Positions 12,395-20,392 are shown, counted from the stretch's first letter. The stretch: DNA of 27,134 nucleotides from Saprospiraceae bacterium (GCA_016720635.1 JADKKF010000017.1:1-27134); one strand, 5' to 3'. Translations and numbers: made by a program. The notes: a model not told the origin generated them from the letters alone.

Positions 12395-13025
12395 TGCCTG
12401 AGTATTTACGCTCCATTTCTGCCTTAAATTGCCTGTTCAATTCATCCCTCATACTCTGCTCTTTTTCCTCAAATTCATCGCTGCTTCTTTCCGATGGGCC
12501 CAGGGCTTTATGTCTAACTTCCTGTTCGTATTTTATATCCAAAAAAACTTTATGCCTCTGCTCCCGGTATTGTTCAAAAAACTCAAAGAATTTTGGCATG
12601 TCCATGCTTTCATACATCTTTCCGTATTTGCCCCTAAGCAACCCTTGCAGAAACAACAGCAGGTCTTCAATTGCCAGTTGGTCTTCCCCGGCGCTTTCAA
12701 TGATGGCATCTGTGAGGTCAATAATCTGCTCCGGGCGCATGGGCCGTGACAGGTTCATGTTCTCAAAACAACTGGTGAGGCTAACGGCTATCATGGCTGC
12801 TACCTGAGTGTTATCCACCGCCGCCATTTCCGTTATCCGGTTATCCCGTTGTATAGCCAGCACCATTTCCATTTTGGGGCTGCCATCTGTGTTTTTAAAC
12901 AGTTTCAGTTCCCGGTTGATGGCCTGGCTGTCCTGCGCCTGCAAAGCGGCGATTAAAGGCCTCCTGAACGCCTGCCCTAAGGCTTCCAGGCTGTTGTTTC
13001 CCGTTTTTTTGATTAGTTCCATCAA
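12378..13025 (-). CDS. DUF6633-like replication-associated protein
   Basis: A 215-residue helical protein. The central section, IIDLTDAIIESAGEDQLAIE then LLLFLQGLLRGKYGKMYESM and then FFEFFEQY, matches the DUF6633 pattern seen in Bacteroidota phages and plasmids: an acidic helix, then F-x-x-G-x-x-G-K-Y-G-K-x-Y-x-x-x-D, then an aromatic helix. These genes usually follow a winged-helix replication initiator, as here. A helicase-loading role has been suggested by position, not demonstrated. Its first 130 bases overlap the end of the initiator gene in a different frame, which is an unusually long overlap. Confidence 0.7.
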   Translation of the reverse strand: MMELIKKTGNNSLEALGQAFRRPLIAALQAQDSQAINRELKLFKNTDGSPKMEMVLAIQRDNRITEMAAVDNTQVAAMIAVSLTSCFENMNLSRPMRPEQIIDLTDAIIESAGEDQLAIEDLLLFLQGLLRGKYGKMYESMDMPKFFEFFEQYREQRHKVFLDIKYEQEVRHKALGPSERSSDEFEEKEQSMRDELNRQFKAEMERKYSGNDGNA

Positions 13026-13786
13026 TGCTTGAGTTTACAATTGAATCAAATTTTGTTGATAGGTTGTTGAGGATAAAATTTGCCCTTAACCATTCATCCG
13101 AATATGCTTTTTCTAAAAAGTGAAGCAAACATCTCTTTGCGTAATCTTCGTTCCATTCAAATCCTTTTTCCGTGCTGATTTTTTTTATCCTTTCTATAAT
13201 GTTTTTAAAATTTGCGGCGGCAACTTTGTTGAATGTTGGCTTTGCCGAAAATTTTTTTTGATAAAAGTTAAACCATACCCTTACCAGTTCTCTCCAAAAT
13301 TCAATTTTATTTTCTTCCACAGGCGTTTCGCCTGAATGATATTTAGAAGAGTCTTGGTTATTGGTTATTGGTTCTATAGTTATAGGTATATCTATGTCTA
13401 CAATGCTTTTGTATTGCTTTTGTCCGTGCTTTTTACTTGCTTTGGACAGTGCTTTTGTATTTGCCTTTGTATTTTTTACCAGAGCAATTACAGTAGCAGA
13501 ATATTGATTTTTGCTTTTTTCAATCACTTTTATAAACCCCCAGGAAACAATATCTGAGAATGCTTTTGAATATGTTTTCCAGCTTTTTATTCCGATTGCC
13601 TCCATAGCCATCATAGTCGGCAAACCAAACTTTTGTTTCCATCCTAAACGATTGTAATGATCAATTATAAAGAAGTATAACGCTGTATGATTAGTGCTAA
13701 TCAACTCCGGGTTTTCGTATAATCCAATCAAACCATTCCCTTGACAATTCAAACGTATTAATTTGATTATTCTCCTTATCAGCCAT
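12895..13786 (-). CDS. Winged-helix replication initiator (phage/plasmid type)
   Basis: A protein of about 296 residues. The best start is the ATG at 13786 (MADKENNQINTFELS), with a one-base shift near 13725 before ENPELISTNHTALYFF; the uninterrupted frame from 13752 lacks this N-terminus. Residues 25-110 form a winged helix (ALYFFIIDHYNRLGWKQKFG, TMMAMEAIGIKSWKTYSKA, GFIKVIEKSKNQYS), the domain that binds iterated origin sites. A Ser/Lys-rich linker and a helical DnaD-like C-terminal part follow. It lies immediately upstream of the DUF6633-like gene, with which it overlaps by 131 bases. Confidence 0.7.
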
Positions 13787-13791
13787 TATCG

Positions 13792-14160
13792 TTAGTTAAA
13801 AATGTTTAATTCAATAAGCCTTTCATCGTTTCTTTCCCAAAGAGCTGCATTAGCACAGTGGGCCTTTGGGTTCTTGACCGGCCTGATACTTGTTTTAATA
13901 ATCAGGTATTCTTTTGCCGCCTTTGCAATTACGCCACCCCAAGCCCTTGCATGTGGGGGCAGGGTGAAATCAACCTGGGCGGCATAGCTCCTTACATCTT
14001 CGGCCATAAACCTTTTGTGTAAGGGCAGAAATTTATTTATGAGAAATTTGTAAGCCAGTTCACTCCATCCGGGCGTAACAGCATCGGCATGTTCCTGCGC
14101 CAGGGCCATACCTGCCCGTTTTAATTGATCGCCTGTAAAATCGAATGTTGCTTGTGTCAT
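13792..14160 (-). CDS. Small phage protein of the replication module
   Basis: A 122-residue protein. The pattern GWSELAYKFLINKFLPLHK, MAEDVRSYA, then ARAWGGVIAKAAKEYLI followed by a short beta end, resembles small proteins of temperate phages that contain an (R/K)AWGxV motif and lie near replication or regulatory genes; I cannot attach a name. It starts by overlapping the upstream stop (ATGA), and the initiator starts 6 bases after its end. GC content is higher than in the left half. Confidence 0.6.
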   Translation of the reverse strand: MTQATFDFTGDQLKRAGMALAQEHADAVTPGWSELAYKFLINKFLPLHKRFMAEDVRSYAAQVDFTLPPHARAWGGVIAKAAKEYLIIKTSIRPVKNPKAHCANAALWERNDERLIELNIFN

Positions 14161-14373
14161 CTTCTTTTCTTTTTTTGTTTTACTTGTATAACCTCAGCAG
14201 GTTTGGCCACAAATGTTTTACTTAACTTTTCAATATTCACAGCGAAACGCTCTCCATTCAATTCTACTATTACCACATTTCCATATTCATTTATTACCCT
14301 TACTTCATCCCTTGGTTTTGCCGTATAATTTCTTTGCGTTCACAAAACATCTAATCTGTTCTTTTAACCACAT
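14157..14373 (-). CDS. Small beta-rich protein, two apparent frameshifts
   Basis: Reading MWLKEQIRCF, then CERKEIIRQNQG, then DEVRVINEYGNVVIVELNG and on to a lysine-rich end gives one protein of about 72 residues. Each joint needs one extra base in a short homopolymer (TTTT and GGG). The beta-rich centre (EVRVINEYGNVVIVE) suggests an SH3-like or OB-like small fold. The stop overlaps the next start (ATGA), supporting a true coupled gene. Confidence 0.5.
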
Positions 14374-14378
14374 CACTT

Positions 14379-14894
14379 TTATTTTGGTAAGGTTACTTTA
14401 AATGAAGATTTTGAACTTTTTGACGGGGGATATACTTTCACAGCCTCACCATCTGCTGTTATAATGTCCATGCCTGACATTGGCAAGGCTTTTAAAAACT
14501 CTTTCCTTACTTTCAGCGCATCGGCTGCATCTTTCGCCTTAGCTTCCAATTCAATCAACTCCGGGTCGCCACATTGCGAAAAATCATAGCTGCTGCCTGT
14601 TTCGGCATTTTGAAACTTTACGCCCCTTTTGGTTGTTATTGTTTCCTTTTCACCATTCAGCCTTATCTGCTCCCGGATATAATCAATAAATTCTTTATCC
14701 GGCTCAATCTTACGGTTACTGTCACCACTTATTTGTTTGTCCAGGGCATCAAAGAATTTAACGGCCTCTACATACTCAAACAGTCCCGTTCCTGTTTCAA
14801 ATATTCTTTCTTTTACCTGCCTGTGAAATGTGGCTGCTTTTGCTTTTGAAAGCACCGGTATGTTTTCCGGCGATAGTATTAAATCATTTATCAT
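14379..14894 (-). CDS. Hypothetical phage protein
   Basis: A 171-residue acidic, mostly helical protein ending in a short beta-like lysine/serine-rich tail (VKVYPPSKSSKSSFKVTL). No family recognised, although its place between the ERF group and the replication genes is typical of phage early-gene proteins. Its start ATGA overlaps the upstream stop. Confidence 0.65.
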   Translation of the reverse strand: MINDLILSPENIPVLSKAKAATFHRQVKERIFETGTGLFEYVEAVKFFDALDKQISGDSNRKIEPDKEFIDYIREQIRLNGEKETITTKRGVKFQNAETGSSYDFSQCGDPELIELEAKAKDAADALKVRKEFLKALPMSGMDIITADGEAVKVYPPSKSSKSSFKVTLPK

Positions 14895-15278
14895 AATAAA
14901 TTCATTTTTGTTTTTTCGTAAGAAATCAAAACATTCATATTCATTATCTGCTTTCCTGCGGCTGAATTAATCCGGTCAAAAGAATTAACTAAATAATTCC
15001 AGTCTTTAGCGGCAGATTTTACATAGGTATTTAGTGTGCTGGCCGTTATCCGTGCATCTGCTATACGGGCTATTGCCTTACCTATCTCTCCCTGTGTTCA
15101 TCATCTACTTTATACTGCGCCACCGCCTTATATTCTCGCTTTCGGCTATCATCCTGTTTAAGAGTTCGCACCTGTTTAATATTTCCTGCTCATTCTGCAT
15201 ATCTACTTTTGAATTTTGCAGACAGGCAAACATCTTATCGCACTTTTCATTCAGGTATGTTATGGTATATTCTTTCAT
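14891..15278 (-). CDS. Coiled-coil protein, two apparent frameshifts
   Basis: Three frames join into one protein of about 129 residues: MKEYTITYLNEKCDKMFACL to RMIAES, then EYKAVAQYKVDDEHRE, then EIGKAIARIADARITASTL to a final NLL. Helical throughout with no catalytic motif. The start is 2 bases past the ERF stop and the end overlaps 14379-14894, so it belongs to the recombination operon. The joints are single-base changes. Confidence 0.5.
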
Positions 15279-15280
15279 GG

Positions 15281-16294
15281 CTACTGTAATTCAATTTTCT
15301 TCTTTTCTTTAAGCTCATAAAGCGATGGTGTGCTATTTATCATCGCCTTCCCTTCGTTAAAGACCTTAACCAGTTCATCCAGCTTTTTGCATTCGGAAAT
15401 TTTTTGCTTCCATAATTCAATTGCTTCTTTTTCCTCATCGGTAGGCTCTGCTGCCCCTGCGGCCTACTACATTTTCTTTTTAGTTTCGGGAGGATAAACC
15501 GGCAGCACATTTTCATGGTCAATGTCTTCAATACCTGTTACCTTTATTTTTGCAATTCATCGGATACGGCTTTACTTATCTTATACTGCTCCTTAATTGT
15601 TGAATGCTTATTTTGCTGGCGGCAATATCAGCCACTATCTTAGCGCCCTCTGCTGTTTTATTGCCTTTCTTATCGTTTATATTTAACGGGGCATTTCTTT
15701 GCTATGGTCAACATATACAGGTTGTGGTGGTGTCTGCGGCGTACCATCGCCGTCATTGTCTTCACTTGCCGTTGTAAGACCAAGTGCGCCTATAAGTGTA
15801 TATCGTTGTAAGTATGTAACAGCACTTGCAGGTTGGATATTATTTTTATTTCCGCTATCATCCCGTGTGGATGACAAAGTAGTTTTTTCAGAATGGCCGT
15901 CAACATGGCTTATAATGCAGGTACAGATTATATTTTCGGCATCCTCGCCGAGTTCCCATCTCTTACTAAGGCCATTGTCTAACATTGGCCCTTTAATAGC
16001 ATCGTCTATTTCGGAAAGCTCCGCATACTTGTAACCGACTAATTGGCCCGACTTCCCTGTATAGCCTACTTGTTTTTTCTTTTGTATTACCGGGATTTGG
16101 CTTTGAAAACGGCTTATTGCAGCTAAGAAACTTTTTTTAGCCTGGGCCCATCCCACCTTTCTTTTAACAAAAAAGTTTTTCCAACTGCTCTACATTTTGC
16201 GCCATTTTGTATGGCTATAGTAAGAAGTGATTGCGGATTATCGCCGAATGTTTGTATCTCGTTATTTTTTTTCTAAATTTGCAACTGTACTCAT
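15281..16294 (-). CDS. erf: ERF-family single-strand annealing protein, frameshifted
   Basis: The uninterrupted core (15683-16156) holds the ERF signature: AQAKKSFLAAISRFQSQIP, KYAELSEIDDAIKGPMLDNG, CIISHVDGHSEKTTL, then QPASAVTYLQRYTLIGALGL. Flanking frames restore the ends: an N-terminus from ATG 16294 (MSTVANLEK, then NEIQTFGDNPQSLLTIAIQ), and a C-terminus through KTAEGAKIVADIAASK, SKAVSDELQK, VTGIEDIDHENVLPVYPP and LWKQKISECKKLDELV to the stop at 15281. At least six single-base joints are needed, nearly all in homopolymers. ERF proteins form rings on single-stranded DNA and anneal complementary strands in phage recombination; the YqaJ nuclease at 1656-2354 is the likely partner. Two in-frame stops near 15470 are part of the same damage. 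Confidence 0.75.
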
Positions 16295-16322
16295 TTTTAC
16301 AATTTTTTGTTGTTATAAAATT

Positions 16323-16349
16323 TCCCGGATTGCCTTCCGGGATTTTTTT
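16323..16349. terminator. Strong hairpin between ERF and the next gene
   Basis: TCCCGGA at 16323-16329 pairs with TCCGGGA at 16336-16342, followed on the plus strand by seven T. On the minus strand the tail is AAATTTTAT, weaker. It abuts the stop of 16348-16533 and can separate it from the ERF operon. Confidence 0.55.
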
Positions 16350-16533
16350 ATGCCTGACATTCATTCATCTGCTGCTGCGCCTGCTCATTCATCCACTCGC
16401 CAAACCTCTCCTGCTCTGCTATACCGTTCTCCATTTCTCCATCAATAAAATTGGCTACTATGCGGCTGCCGGGTAATATATTACCATATCTTTCTAACTG
16501 CCAGGCTTCGTATGATGAAAGTTCTTTTTGCAT
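16348..16533 (-). CDS. Hypothetical phage protein
   Basis: A 61-residue acidic protein rich in Gln and Glu toward the C-terminus (ERFGEWMNEQAQQQMNECQA) after a short start (MQKELSSYEAWQLERYGN). No family recognised. Bounded on both sides by hairpins (16323-16349 and 16561-16587), so it may be a single-gene transcript. Confidence 0.55.
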   Translation of the reverse strand: MQKELSSYEAWQLERYGNILPGSRIVANFIDGEMENGIAEQERFGEWMNEQAQQQMNECQA

Positions 16534-16560
16534 ATTTTTTTATAAAAGATTTTTTAAGAA

Positions 16561-16587
16561 AGAGCAGGCAGCACACCTGCTCTTTTT
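16561..16587. terminator. Bidirectional terminator
   Basis: AGAGCAGG at 16561-16568 and CCTGCTCT at 16576-16583 form an 8-base stem with a 7-base loop, with T-rich tails on both strands (TTTTTG on plus, TCTTAAAAAATC on minus). Confidence 0.6.
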
Positions 16588-16603
16588 GTTTTTTAAAGGG
16601 TTG

Positions 16604-16773
16604 TTAATTTTCCCCTTCGTTGCTTTGTTCTTCTGTGCCGGGAACTTCCTGTCCACCTTCAACTTCGTCAGTTTGGGTTGTTGTAGCATTTGTTTTTTTG
16701 CATACTTTTCGTTTTGTTGTTAAAAAAAATAAGAGACCGTTAACTTTTTGGGAGCCGTACAATAACCGGGCAT
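16604..16773 (-). CDS. Short Thr/Glu-rich protein, apparent frameshift
   Basis: The frame KRKVCKKTNATTTQTDEVEG then QEVPGTEEQSNEGEN ends at 16604; joining one base upstream gives a start at 16773 (MPGYCTAPKK). About 56 residues, basic at the start and acidic at the end. Coding evidence is modest: only composition and the tidy junction with the terminator at 16561-16587. Confidence 0.35.
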
Positions 16774-16891
16774 CTTGTTTTGTTTTTCATCTTTTCTCTG
16801 TTCAAAACATCGAATAAAAAACAGGCAATCATCTTAGTTATTCTTACCCATTGTTTACTGCCGATAGCCTCCCCTCCTTGGTTTGAATATG

Positions 16892-16963
16892 AAGCACAGG
16901 CTGGACTCGAACCAGCGACCTTTGGATTATGAGTCCAATGAGCTACCACTGCTCTACCGTGCT
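16892..16963 (-). tRNA. tRNA-Met (CAT anticodon)
   Basis: A full cloverleaf on the minus strand: acceptor AGCACGG/CTGTGCT (one G-T), D arm GAGC-AGTGGTA-GCTC, anticodon arm TTGGA-CTCATAA-TCCAA with CAT, and T arm GCTGG-TTCGAGT-CCAGC. No CCA encoded. CAT can mean elongator Met or, after lysidine modification, Ile; the features here do not settle which. A phage-borne tRNA is common. An overlapping protein frame (VAHWTHNPKVAGSSPA type) is only a translation of this tRNA. Confidence 0.9.
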
Positions 16964-17017
16964 GTTTTTGCTGCCCCTACCAAATACATAGATTAAATTT
17001 GTTTTTTGTTTTTAATT

Positions 17018-17047
17018 AAAGGCCCAACCAGGAATAGCCGGGCCTTT
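17018..17047. terminator. Perfect 8-base hairpin upstream of the tRNA
   Basis: AAAGGCCC at 17018-17025 pairs exactly with GGGCCTTT at 17040-17047. It separates the RHH gene (17067-17218) from the tRNA and probably ends that transcript. Confidence 0.55.
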
Positions 17048-17066
17048 GTATAAGCCTAATAAAATC

Positions 17067-17218
17067 TTAACAATGGCCTTTCAATTCTTTCTGCATCATG
17101 TCACGCATACGCTGCGATGCGCTTACATTAAGGCTTTTGCAATGCTTATTAAATTTCTTGCAGGCTTACGGCATTCAAATGTTACCTTTACGCCTTTTGA
17201 TTTCTTTTCTGCTGCCAT
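17067..17218 (-). CDS. Small RHH-like DNA-binding protein, one apparent frameshift
   Basis: MAAEKKSKGVKVTFECRKPA then RNLISIAKALNVSASQRM and then RDMMQKELKGHC gives about 50 residues once one A is added in the run before NVSAS. The beta strand plus two helices fit a ribbon-helix-helix (CopG-like) regulator, with NVSASQRMRDMM as helix two. Possible repressor; the target is unknown. Confidence 0.5.
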
Positions 17219-17333
17219 GTTTATTTTAATTTAATTGGTTACTTTTTTAAATTGCCGCCGTAGAAACGGACAGCCTTTATTAACCCTAAACAAAAAATGA
17301 CTTTGATAGATTATGCACCCGGTTTTTCAACAA

Positions 17334-17543
17334 TTAATTTTTGCTTATTACAGGCCCAATTTTCTTATAAAAAGTTTGGCGGAGCCAGGTGGGAGCTTCG
17401 CTAAGAAGTCTATCAGCTTCTCTCCTTTTTTGCGCTTCTTTGAATTCTTGTTGCTGTTCATTTTTTAGGTAGTTTATTACGAATAATTTGTAAAGAATTA
17501 TTGCGGTTAATAAGATTAAAATGCTAAATGCGAATAACATCAA
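17334..17543 (-). CDS. Small membrane protein
   Basis: A 69-residue protein: one N-terminal hydrophobic helix (MLFAFSILILLTAIILYKLF) and a basic, helical cytoplasmic tail (QKRREADRLL). It overlaps the upstream gene by 4 bases. No family recognised; a membrane-associated accessory protein is as much as can be said. Confidence 0.6.
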   Translation of the reverse strand: MMLFAFSILILLTAIILYKLFVINYLKNEQQQEFKEAQKRREADRLLSEAPTWLRQTFYKKIGPVISKN

Positions 17544-17683
17544 TTCAAATATTTTGCGGTTAAAGAATAATGGTTAAAGACCCTCACAATTGTTTCCCAC
17601 CTGCCATCCCAGGGCAGCTTATTTTCGTATGCATAGCGCCTAAGTATTGACACCATCGGTATTGCCGGGATATTATCAGGCAT
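17540..17683 (-). CDS. Hypothetical protein
   Basis: A 47-residue protein from ATG 17683 (MPDNIPAIPMV), overlapping the upstream gene by 8 bases and the next by 4, a typical coupled arrangement. The longer start at 17746 lies inside the upstream gene. Contains an aromatic stretch (YAYENKLPWDGRWETIV). Unknown. Confidence 0.55.
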   Translation of the reverse strand: MPDNIPAIPMVSILRRYAYENKLPWDGRWETIVRVFNHYSLTAKYLN

Positions 17684-17929
17684 TGGCAACCTCCTTCTTT
17701 TCTTGTTCTTCCTCCCAATAGCTGTGTGAATTATTGTCCATTGCATAGCTAACCTGCTCCTTCAAATCTTTGTGATACTTATTGTGCCATACCTCAGTTA
17801 TGTCCAAAGGATAGGTGCCATTAACGATAATATCCTGGATGCGGTTTTTATGGATGCCTTCCGGCAATACACTACCCGTAAGCTGTCAAACTGGTATCTC
17901 ATTTCAAATTCGAGTTCGATTTCTTTCAT
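17676..17929 (-). CDS. Hypothetical protein, one apparent frameshift
   Basis: Joining one base at about 17885 links MKEIELEFEMRYQFDSL with TGSVLPEGIHKNRIQDII and the acidic end EEEQEKKEVANA, giving about 84 residues. The downstream frame alone would start with TTG, unlikely for a true start. Unknown function; within the small-gene operon read from the promoter at 18433-18465. Confidence 0.5.
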
Positions 17930-17939
17930 TTTGACGGTT

Positions 17940-18192
17940 TTAATTTTTATAAAAAAGATGAAAGGCTGTTGCATCGTACCTGTAAGATGAACTTCCATCG
18001 CTGTTTTTAATCTTTTGAATTTTACCCACCCATTTTCCCTGGCCCGGCGCATATCTTCATTGCTCCATAAGGTGCGGCTTGTTATTACAGATGCCATTAC
18101 CCACGGCTCCTTGGGCTGACGTTTTTCTTTAGCAATTCCGATAATTTGCTGTCTATCCGGGTTAGCTGGTCTTTAAAGTCTTTCAACTCCAT
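17940..18192 (-). CDS. HTH-like regulator, two apparent frameshifts
   Basis: Three pieces give about 84 residues: MELKDFKDQLTRIDSKLSEL then KEPWVMASVITSRTLWSNED, MRRARENGWVKFKRLK, then SSSYRYDATAFHLFYKN. The order, a short coiled coil followed by a domain with W-x-x-x-E-D-M-R-R-A-R-E-N-G-W-V-K-F, resembles small helix-turn-helix (MerR/excisionase-like) phage proteins. A role in regulation or excision is inference from this pattern. Confidence 0.5.
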
Positions 18193-18405
18193 CAGGCATT
18201 GTTTTTTCGGTTTTAAAGATTTCTTCTTCGGTGAGGCCGGTTTCAGCTTTGATTACATTAATGGCTCTGAAATCATTAAGTGTTTTACTTCCTCTCTCAA
18301 AGCACGCTTAACAGAAATTTCTTCAATTCCTAAAGCCAATGCAACCCTTAACCTCAAATCTGTAGTGGTTTTTAATTTCTCTATAACTAATTTGGATAAT
18401 TGCAT
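18173..18405 (-). CDS. Small phage regulator-like protein, one apparent frameshift
   Basis: MQLSKLVIEKLKTTTDLRLR, then VALALGIEEISVKRALREE, then TLNDFRAINVIKAETGLTEE and EIFKTEKT gives about 78 residues when one A is restored near 18285. The first half has a HTH character (ALALGIEEISVKRAL). First gene downstream of the promoter at 18433-18465. The plus-strand frame over it is a shadow. Confidence 0.55.
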
Positions 18406-18432
18406 AATTTGTTGTTATTTTTGTTACGACAG

Positions 18433-18465
18433 CAAATATAAGGAACAAAAGTTATTAATAACAAA
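18433..18465 (-). promoter_or_regulatory. Bacteroidota-type promoter for the leftward operon
   Basis: On the minus strand TATATTTG (18440 to 18433) fits TAnnTTTG, with TTTG at 18465-18462 and a 21-base spacer. It lies 28 bases before the start at 18405, leaving room for a short leader. The GGAACAAAAGTTAT repeats (18442-18455, 18472-18485) overlap the spacer and upstream region, so a regulator bound there would affect this promoter. Confidence 0.6.
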
Positions 18466-18485
18466 TTTAAGGGAACAAAAGTTAT
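18442..18485. repeat. 14-base direct repeats (operator or iteron candidate)
   Basis: Two perfect copies of GGAACAAAAGTTAT at 18442-18455 and 18472-18485, period 30 bases, overlapping the leftward promoter. The second copy runs into a DnaA box at 18482-18490. Candidates are a repressor operator or two iterons of an origin. Confidence 0.55.
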
Positions 18486-18490
18486 CCACA
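18482..18490 (+). promoter_or_regulatory. Perfect DnaA box
   Basis: TTATCCACA, the consensus DnaA-binding 9-mer, in the divergent intergenic region between 18405 and 18533. Single box, so origin function is uncertain. Confidence 0.4.
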
Positions 18491-18532
18491 TTGTTACTAA
18501 CACCGGAAATACTAAAAATAAAAATTTAAGTG

Positions 18533-18999
18533 ATGAAAAGGACATTATTATTTATCCCACTTATTATGTTTCACTTTTTTGTACAAGGTCAAAAAATTGA
18601 AAGTGTTGAAGTAGACAAATTTACTGGACAAAAAAGGGTTAATATAGAATATGTAAATATTGCTGCGGGGTTTACAAACGTTTTTAAATTTAAACTTAGA
18701 AGCGTTGATTCTACTTGCTTTTTAATATTAATGGGTACGATTGCTGTTGGTACGGTTGGGATTAACGACCCTATGATTTTCCTCTTTGAAGATAAAACAA
18801 CTTTTAAAATATATCCCACTTCAGTTCAATCTTATAATATAGGTGTTGGTCAATATGAATCAGACCATTATTATCATCAATACTCAATAAGTATATCCCA
18901 GTTAGAGGAATTATCGGTTAAAAGCTAATTTCTGTAAGAAGATATTATAACGATGTGTATTCTGATATTGATGTAAAAGAAAAAATAAAGATAAAATAA
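18533..18999 (+). CDS. Secreted hypothetical protein, one apparent frameshift
   Basis: A plus-strand protein of about 155 residues with a signal peptide (MKRTLLFIPLIMFHFFVQGQ). Start taken at ATG 18533; GTG at 18530 is the next option. The rest is beta-rich (VEVDKFTGQKRVNIEYV, FLFEDKTTFKIYP). Restoring one A near 18925 replaces the early stop and adds ISVRRYYNDVYSDIDVKEKI to the stop at 18999. Divergent from the leftward operon and one of only two plus-strand genes, so it may be a morón gene expressed separately; that is inference. Confidence 0.6.
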
Positions 19000-19008
19000 A
19001 GTCACTTT

Positions 19009-19671
19009 CTACCCTCTTTTTAAAGCAGCTTTAATTAGTAAAATGCCCACACCAAAAACCATAATAGATGCACGGCTACTTGAAATAATGGATGGACTTA
19101 AAAACTCCGGTGCAATTCGTTTTTCACAGGCTTTCTCCAGGCTTATATTGTACGGCTCCCTACCCCATTTCTTTGCCATTTTCTTATATTGTGAACCGTT
19201 ATACAGGTAAGCAATCATGTGCCAGTCTTTACGTTTTATGGCACTATACAGTTTCGGGTTTGCTTTTATATACCTGGCCAATGCTAACACCTGCTGGTAT
19301 TCACCTCTTTTAAAATCATCCCACATTTCGCCGACTGATTTATAGCCGAGTAATTTCCAATGAAAGCCCATGATTTGCGGCAAACCGATTGAAGTACTCT
19401 CCATTGCTGCATTTGGGTTGATTTTAAAGGCATCATTAAAAGCTACCCATTCTTTACTTTGCACATCTACTTTATTCACGCTCCATGCTCCAGATGGGGC
19501 GTATGCTACTTTCTTCCTGAACCATGAGGGCTCAAATTGTATAAGTATTTTGCCGGTTAAATCGTCAAATCCTTTGCCGCCGCTCTCAACTTCTATAAAT
19601 GCCAGGAACATAGCAGGCTCAATCCCAAAGTTTTTTGCTATCAGTTTAATATCGTCAATTGCTATTTTCAT
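19009..19671 (-). CDS. Endolysin, N-acetylmuramidase family (DUF3380)
   Basis: A 220-residue endolysin that cleaves the glycan strand of peptidoglycan. Signature sequence: FIEVESGGKGF (catalytic Glu candidates 27 and 29), KILIQFEPSWFR, STSIGLPQIMGFHWKLLGY, then WHMIAYLYNGSQYKK, all typical of the N-acetylmuramidase (DUF3380) fold. Unusual: a C-terminal hydrophobic helix (ASIMVFGVGILLIKAALKRG) that could anchor the enzyme in the membrane. Its start overlaps the stop of the spanin-like gene. Confidence 0.85.
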   Translation of the reverse strand: MKIAIDDIKLIAKNFGIEPAMFLAFIEVESGGKGFDDLTGKILIQFEPSWFRKKVAYAPSGAWSVNKVDVQSKEWVAFNDAFKINPNAAMESTSIGLPQIMGFHWKLLGYKSVGEMWDDFKRGEYQQVLALARYIKANPKLYSAIKRKDWHMIAYLYNGSQYKKMAKKWGREPYNISLEKACEKRIAPEFLSPSIISSSRASIMVFGVGILLIKAALKRG

Positions 19672-20336
19672 TTTCGTTTACCGAGTAAATAAAGAAATAA
19701 GGCAGCGAGTAACCACCCAAGCAAGGCAAAGATGGCTGCTGCCCATAAGAACCGGTTTTTCGCATATATTATTTTATCGAGTGTGGCGTTTTCTTTTTGA
19801 AGGTCTTTAGCTTTTGTCTCGGCAATAAAAATCTTGCTGCTGTCTTCAAAACTTTTATTAATGATTTTGAGAATGGTATCTTTTTTCGATTCGGTTTTGC
19901 CATAGTAGTAGCCCGTTTCATAGCCCAAATCAAAGCCGCTCTGATATTCATCCTTAATTGATGTGCAGGTGTCTTTATAGACTAATTCTTTTTCGGTTAA
20001 TATCTTTTGTTTAACTTTCAAAAGGCTGTCTGCCTTAGCCTTAAAATATGCGCTGCTGTCGTTTACCTTTGTGGTATCAAAAGTAACTGTGCTGTCAATA
20101 GTATTACAAGGGAACCATGCACGGGTTTTCCCGGCAACCATTGCCGGGTAGTGGTCATAAGCCTTATCGGTTTGCTTTTCTGCTTTTTTTAAAGGGTAGC
20201 AACCGGCAATGATGAATAATAATATTAGCCAACAATCGTTGCTATAATGGTAGCGCAATAAATTAAGAATAGCTTTAAATGCTGTTATTGAAACCTTATC
20301 ATTCCTGCCACCTTTATTTGAACACACATTGAACAA
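19668..20336 (-). CDS. Spanin-like lipoprotein with C-terminal membrane helix
   Basis: A 222-residue frame. Around residues 40-47 a lipobox-like ILLFIIAGC follows a hydrophobic stretch; then KAEKQTDKAYDHYP and RAWFPCN, a central coiled coil (LLKVKQKILTEKEL, ETKAKDLQKENATLDK), and a C-terminal membrane helix (FLWAAAIFALLGWLLAALFL). Lipid anchor at one end, membrane helix at the other and a coiled coil between fit a unimolecular spanin, which fuses inner and outer membranes in the last step of Gram-negative lysis. The true start may lie inside the frame, near the lipobox. Overlaps the endolysin start. Confidence 0.6.
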   Translation of the reverse strand: MFNVCSNKGGRNDKVSITAFKAILNLLRYHYSNDCWLILLFIIAGCYPLKKAEKQTDKAYDHYPAMVAGKTRAWFPCNTIDSTVTFDTTKVNDSSAYFKAKADSLLKVKQKILTEKELVYKDTCTSIKDEYQSGFDLGYETGYYYGKTESKKDTILKIINKSFEDSSKIFIAETKAKDLQKENATLDKIIYAKNRFLWAAAIFALLGWLLAALFLYLLGKRK

Positions 20337-20392
20337 ATCGTTAAGTCCTCAAAGTTAAATCCTAGCAATAAAAAGCGGTAAATGAGGACTGC

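Noticed and set aside
12385..12807. 140-codon and 106-codon plus-strand frames
   Set aside because: Shadows of the DUF6633-like gene, whose minus-strand frame has recognisable conserved residues.
16740..16949. 69-codon minus-strand frame with VAHWTHNPKVAGSSPA
   Set aside because: It is the reading of the tRNA-Met gene itself, a well-known false protein; the cloverleaf explains the sequence.
18146..18529. 127-codon plus-strand frame
   Set aside because: It lies over the minus-strand regulator-like gene at 18173-18405 and the promoter; its product has no domain pattern, whereas the opposite strand gives a sensible protein.
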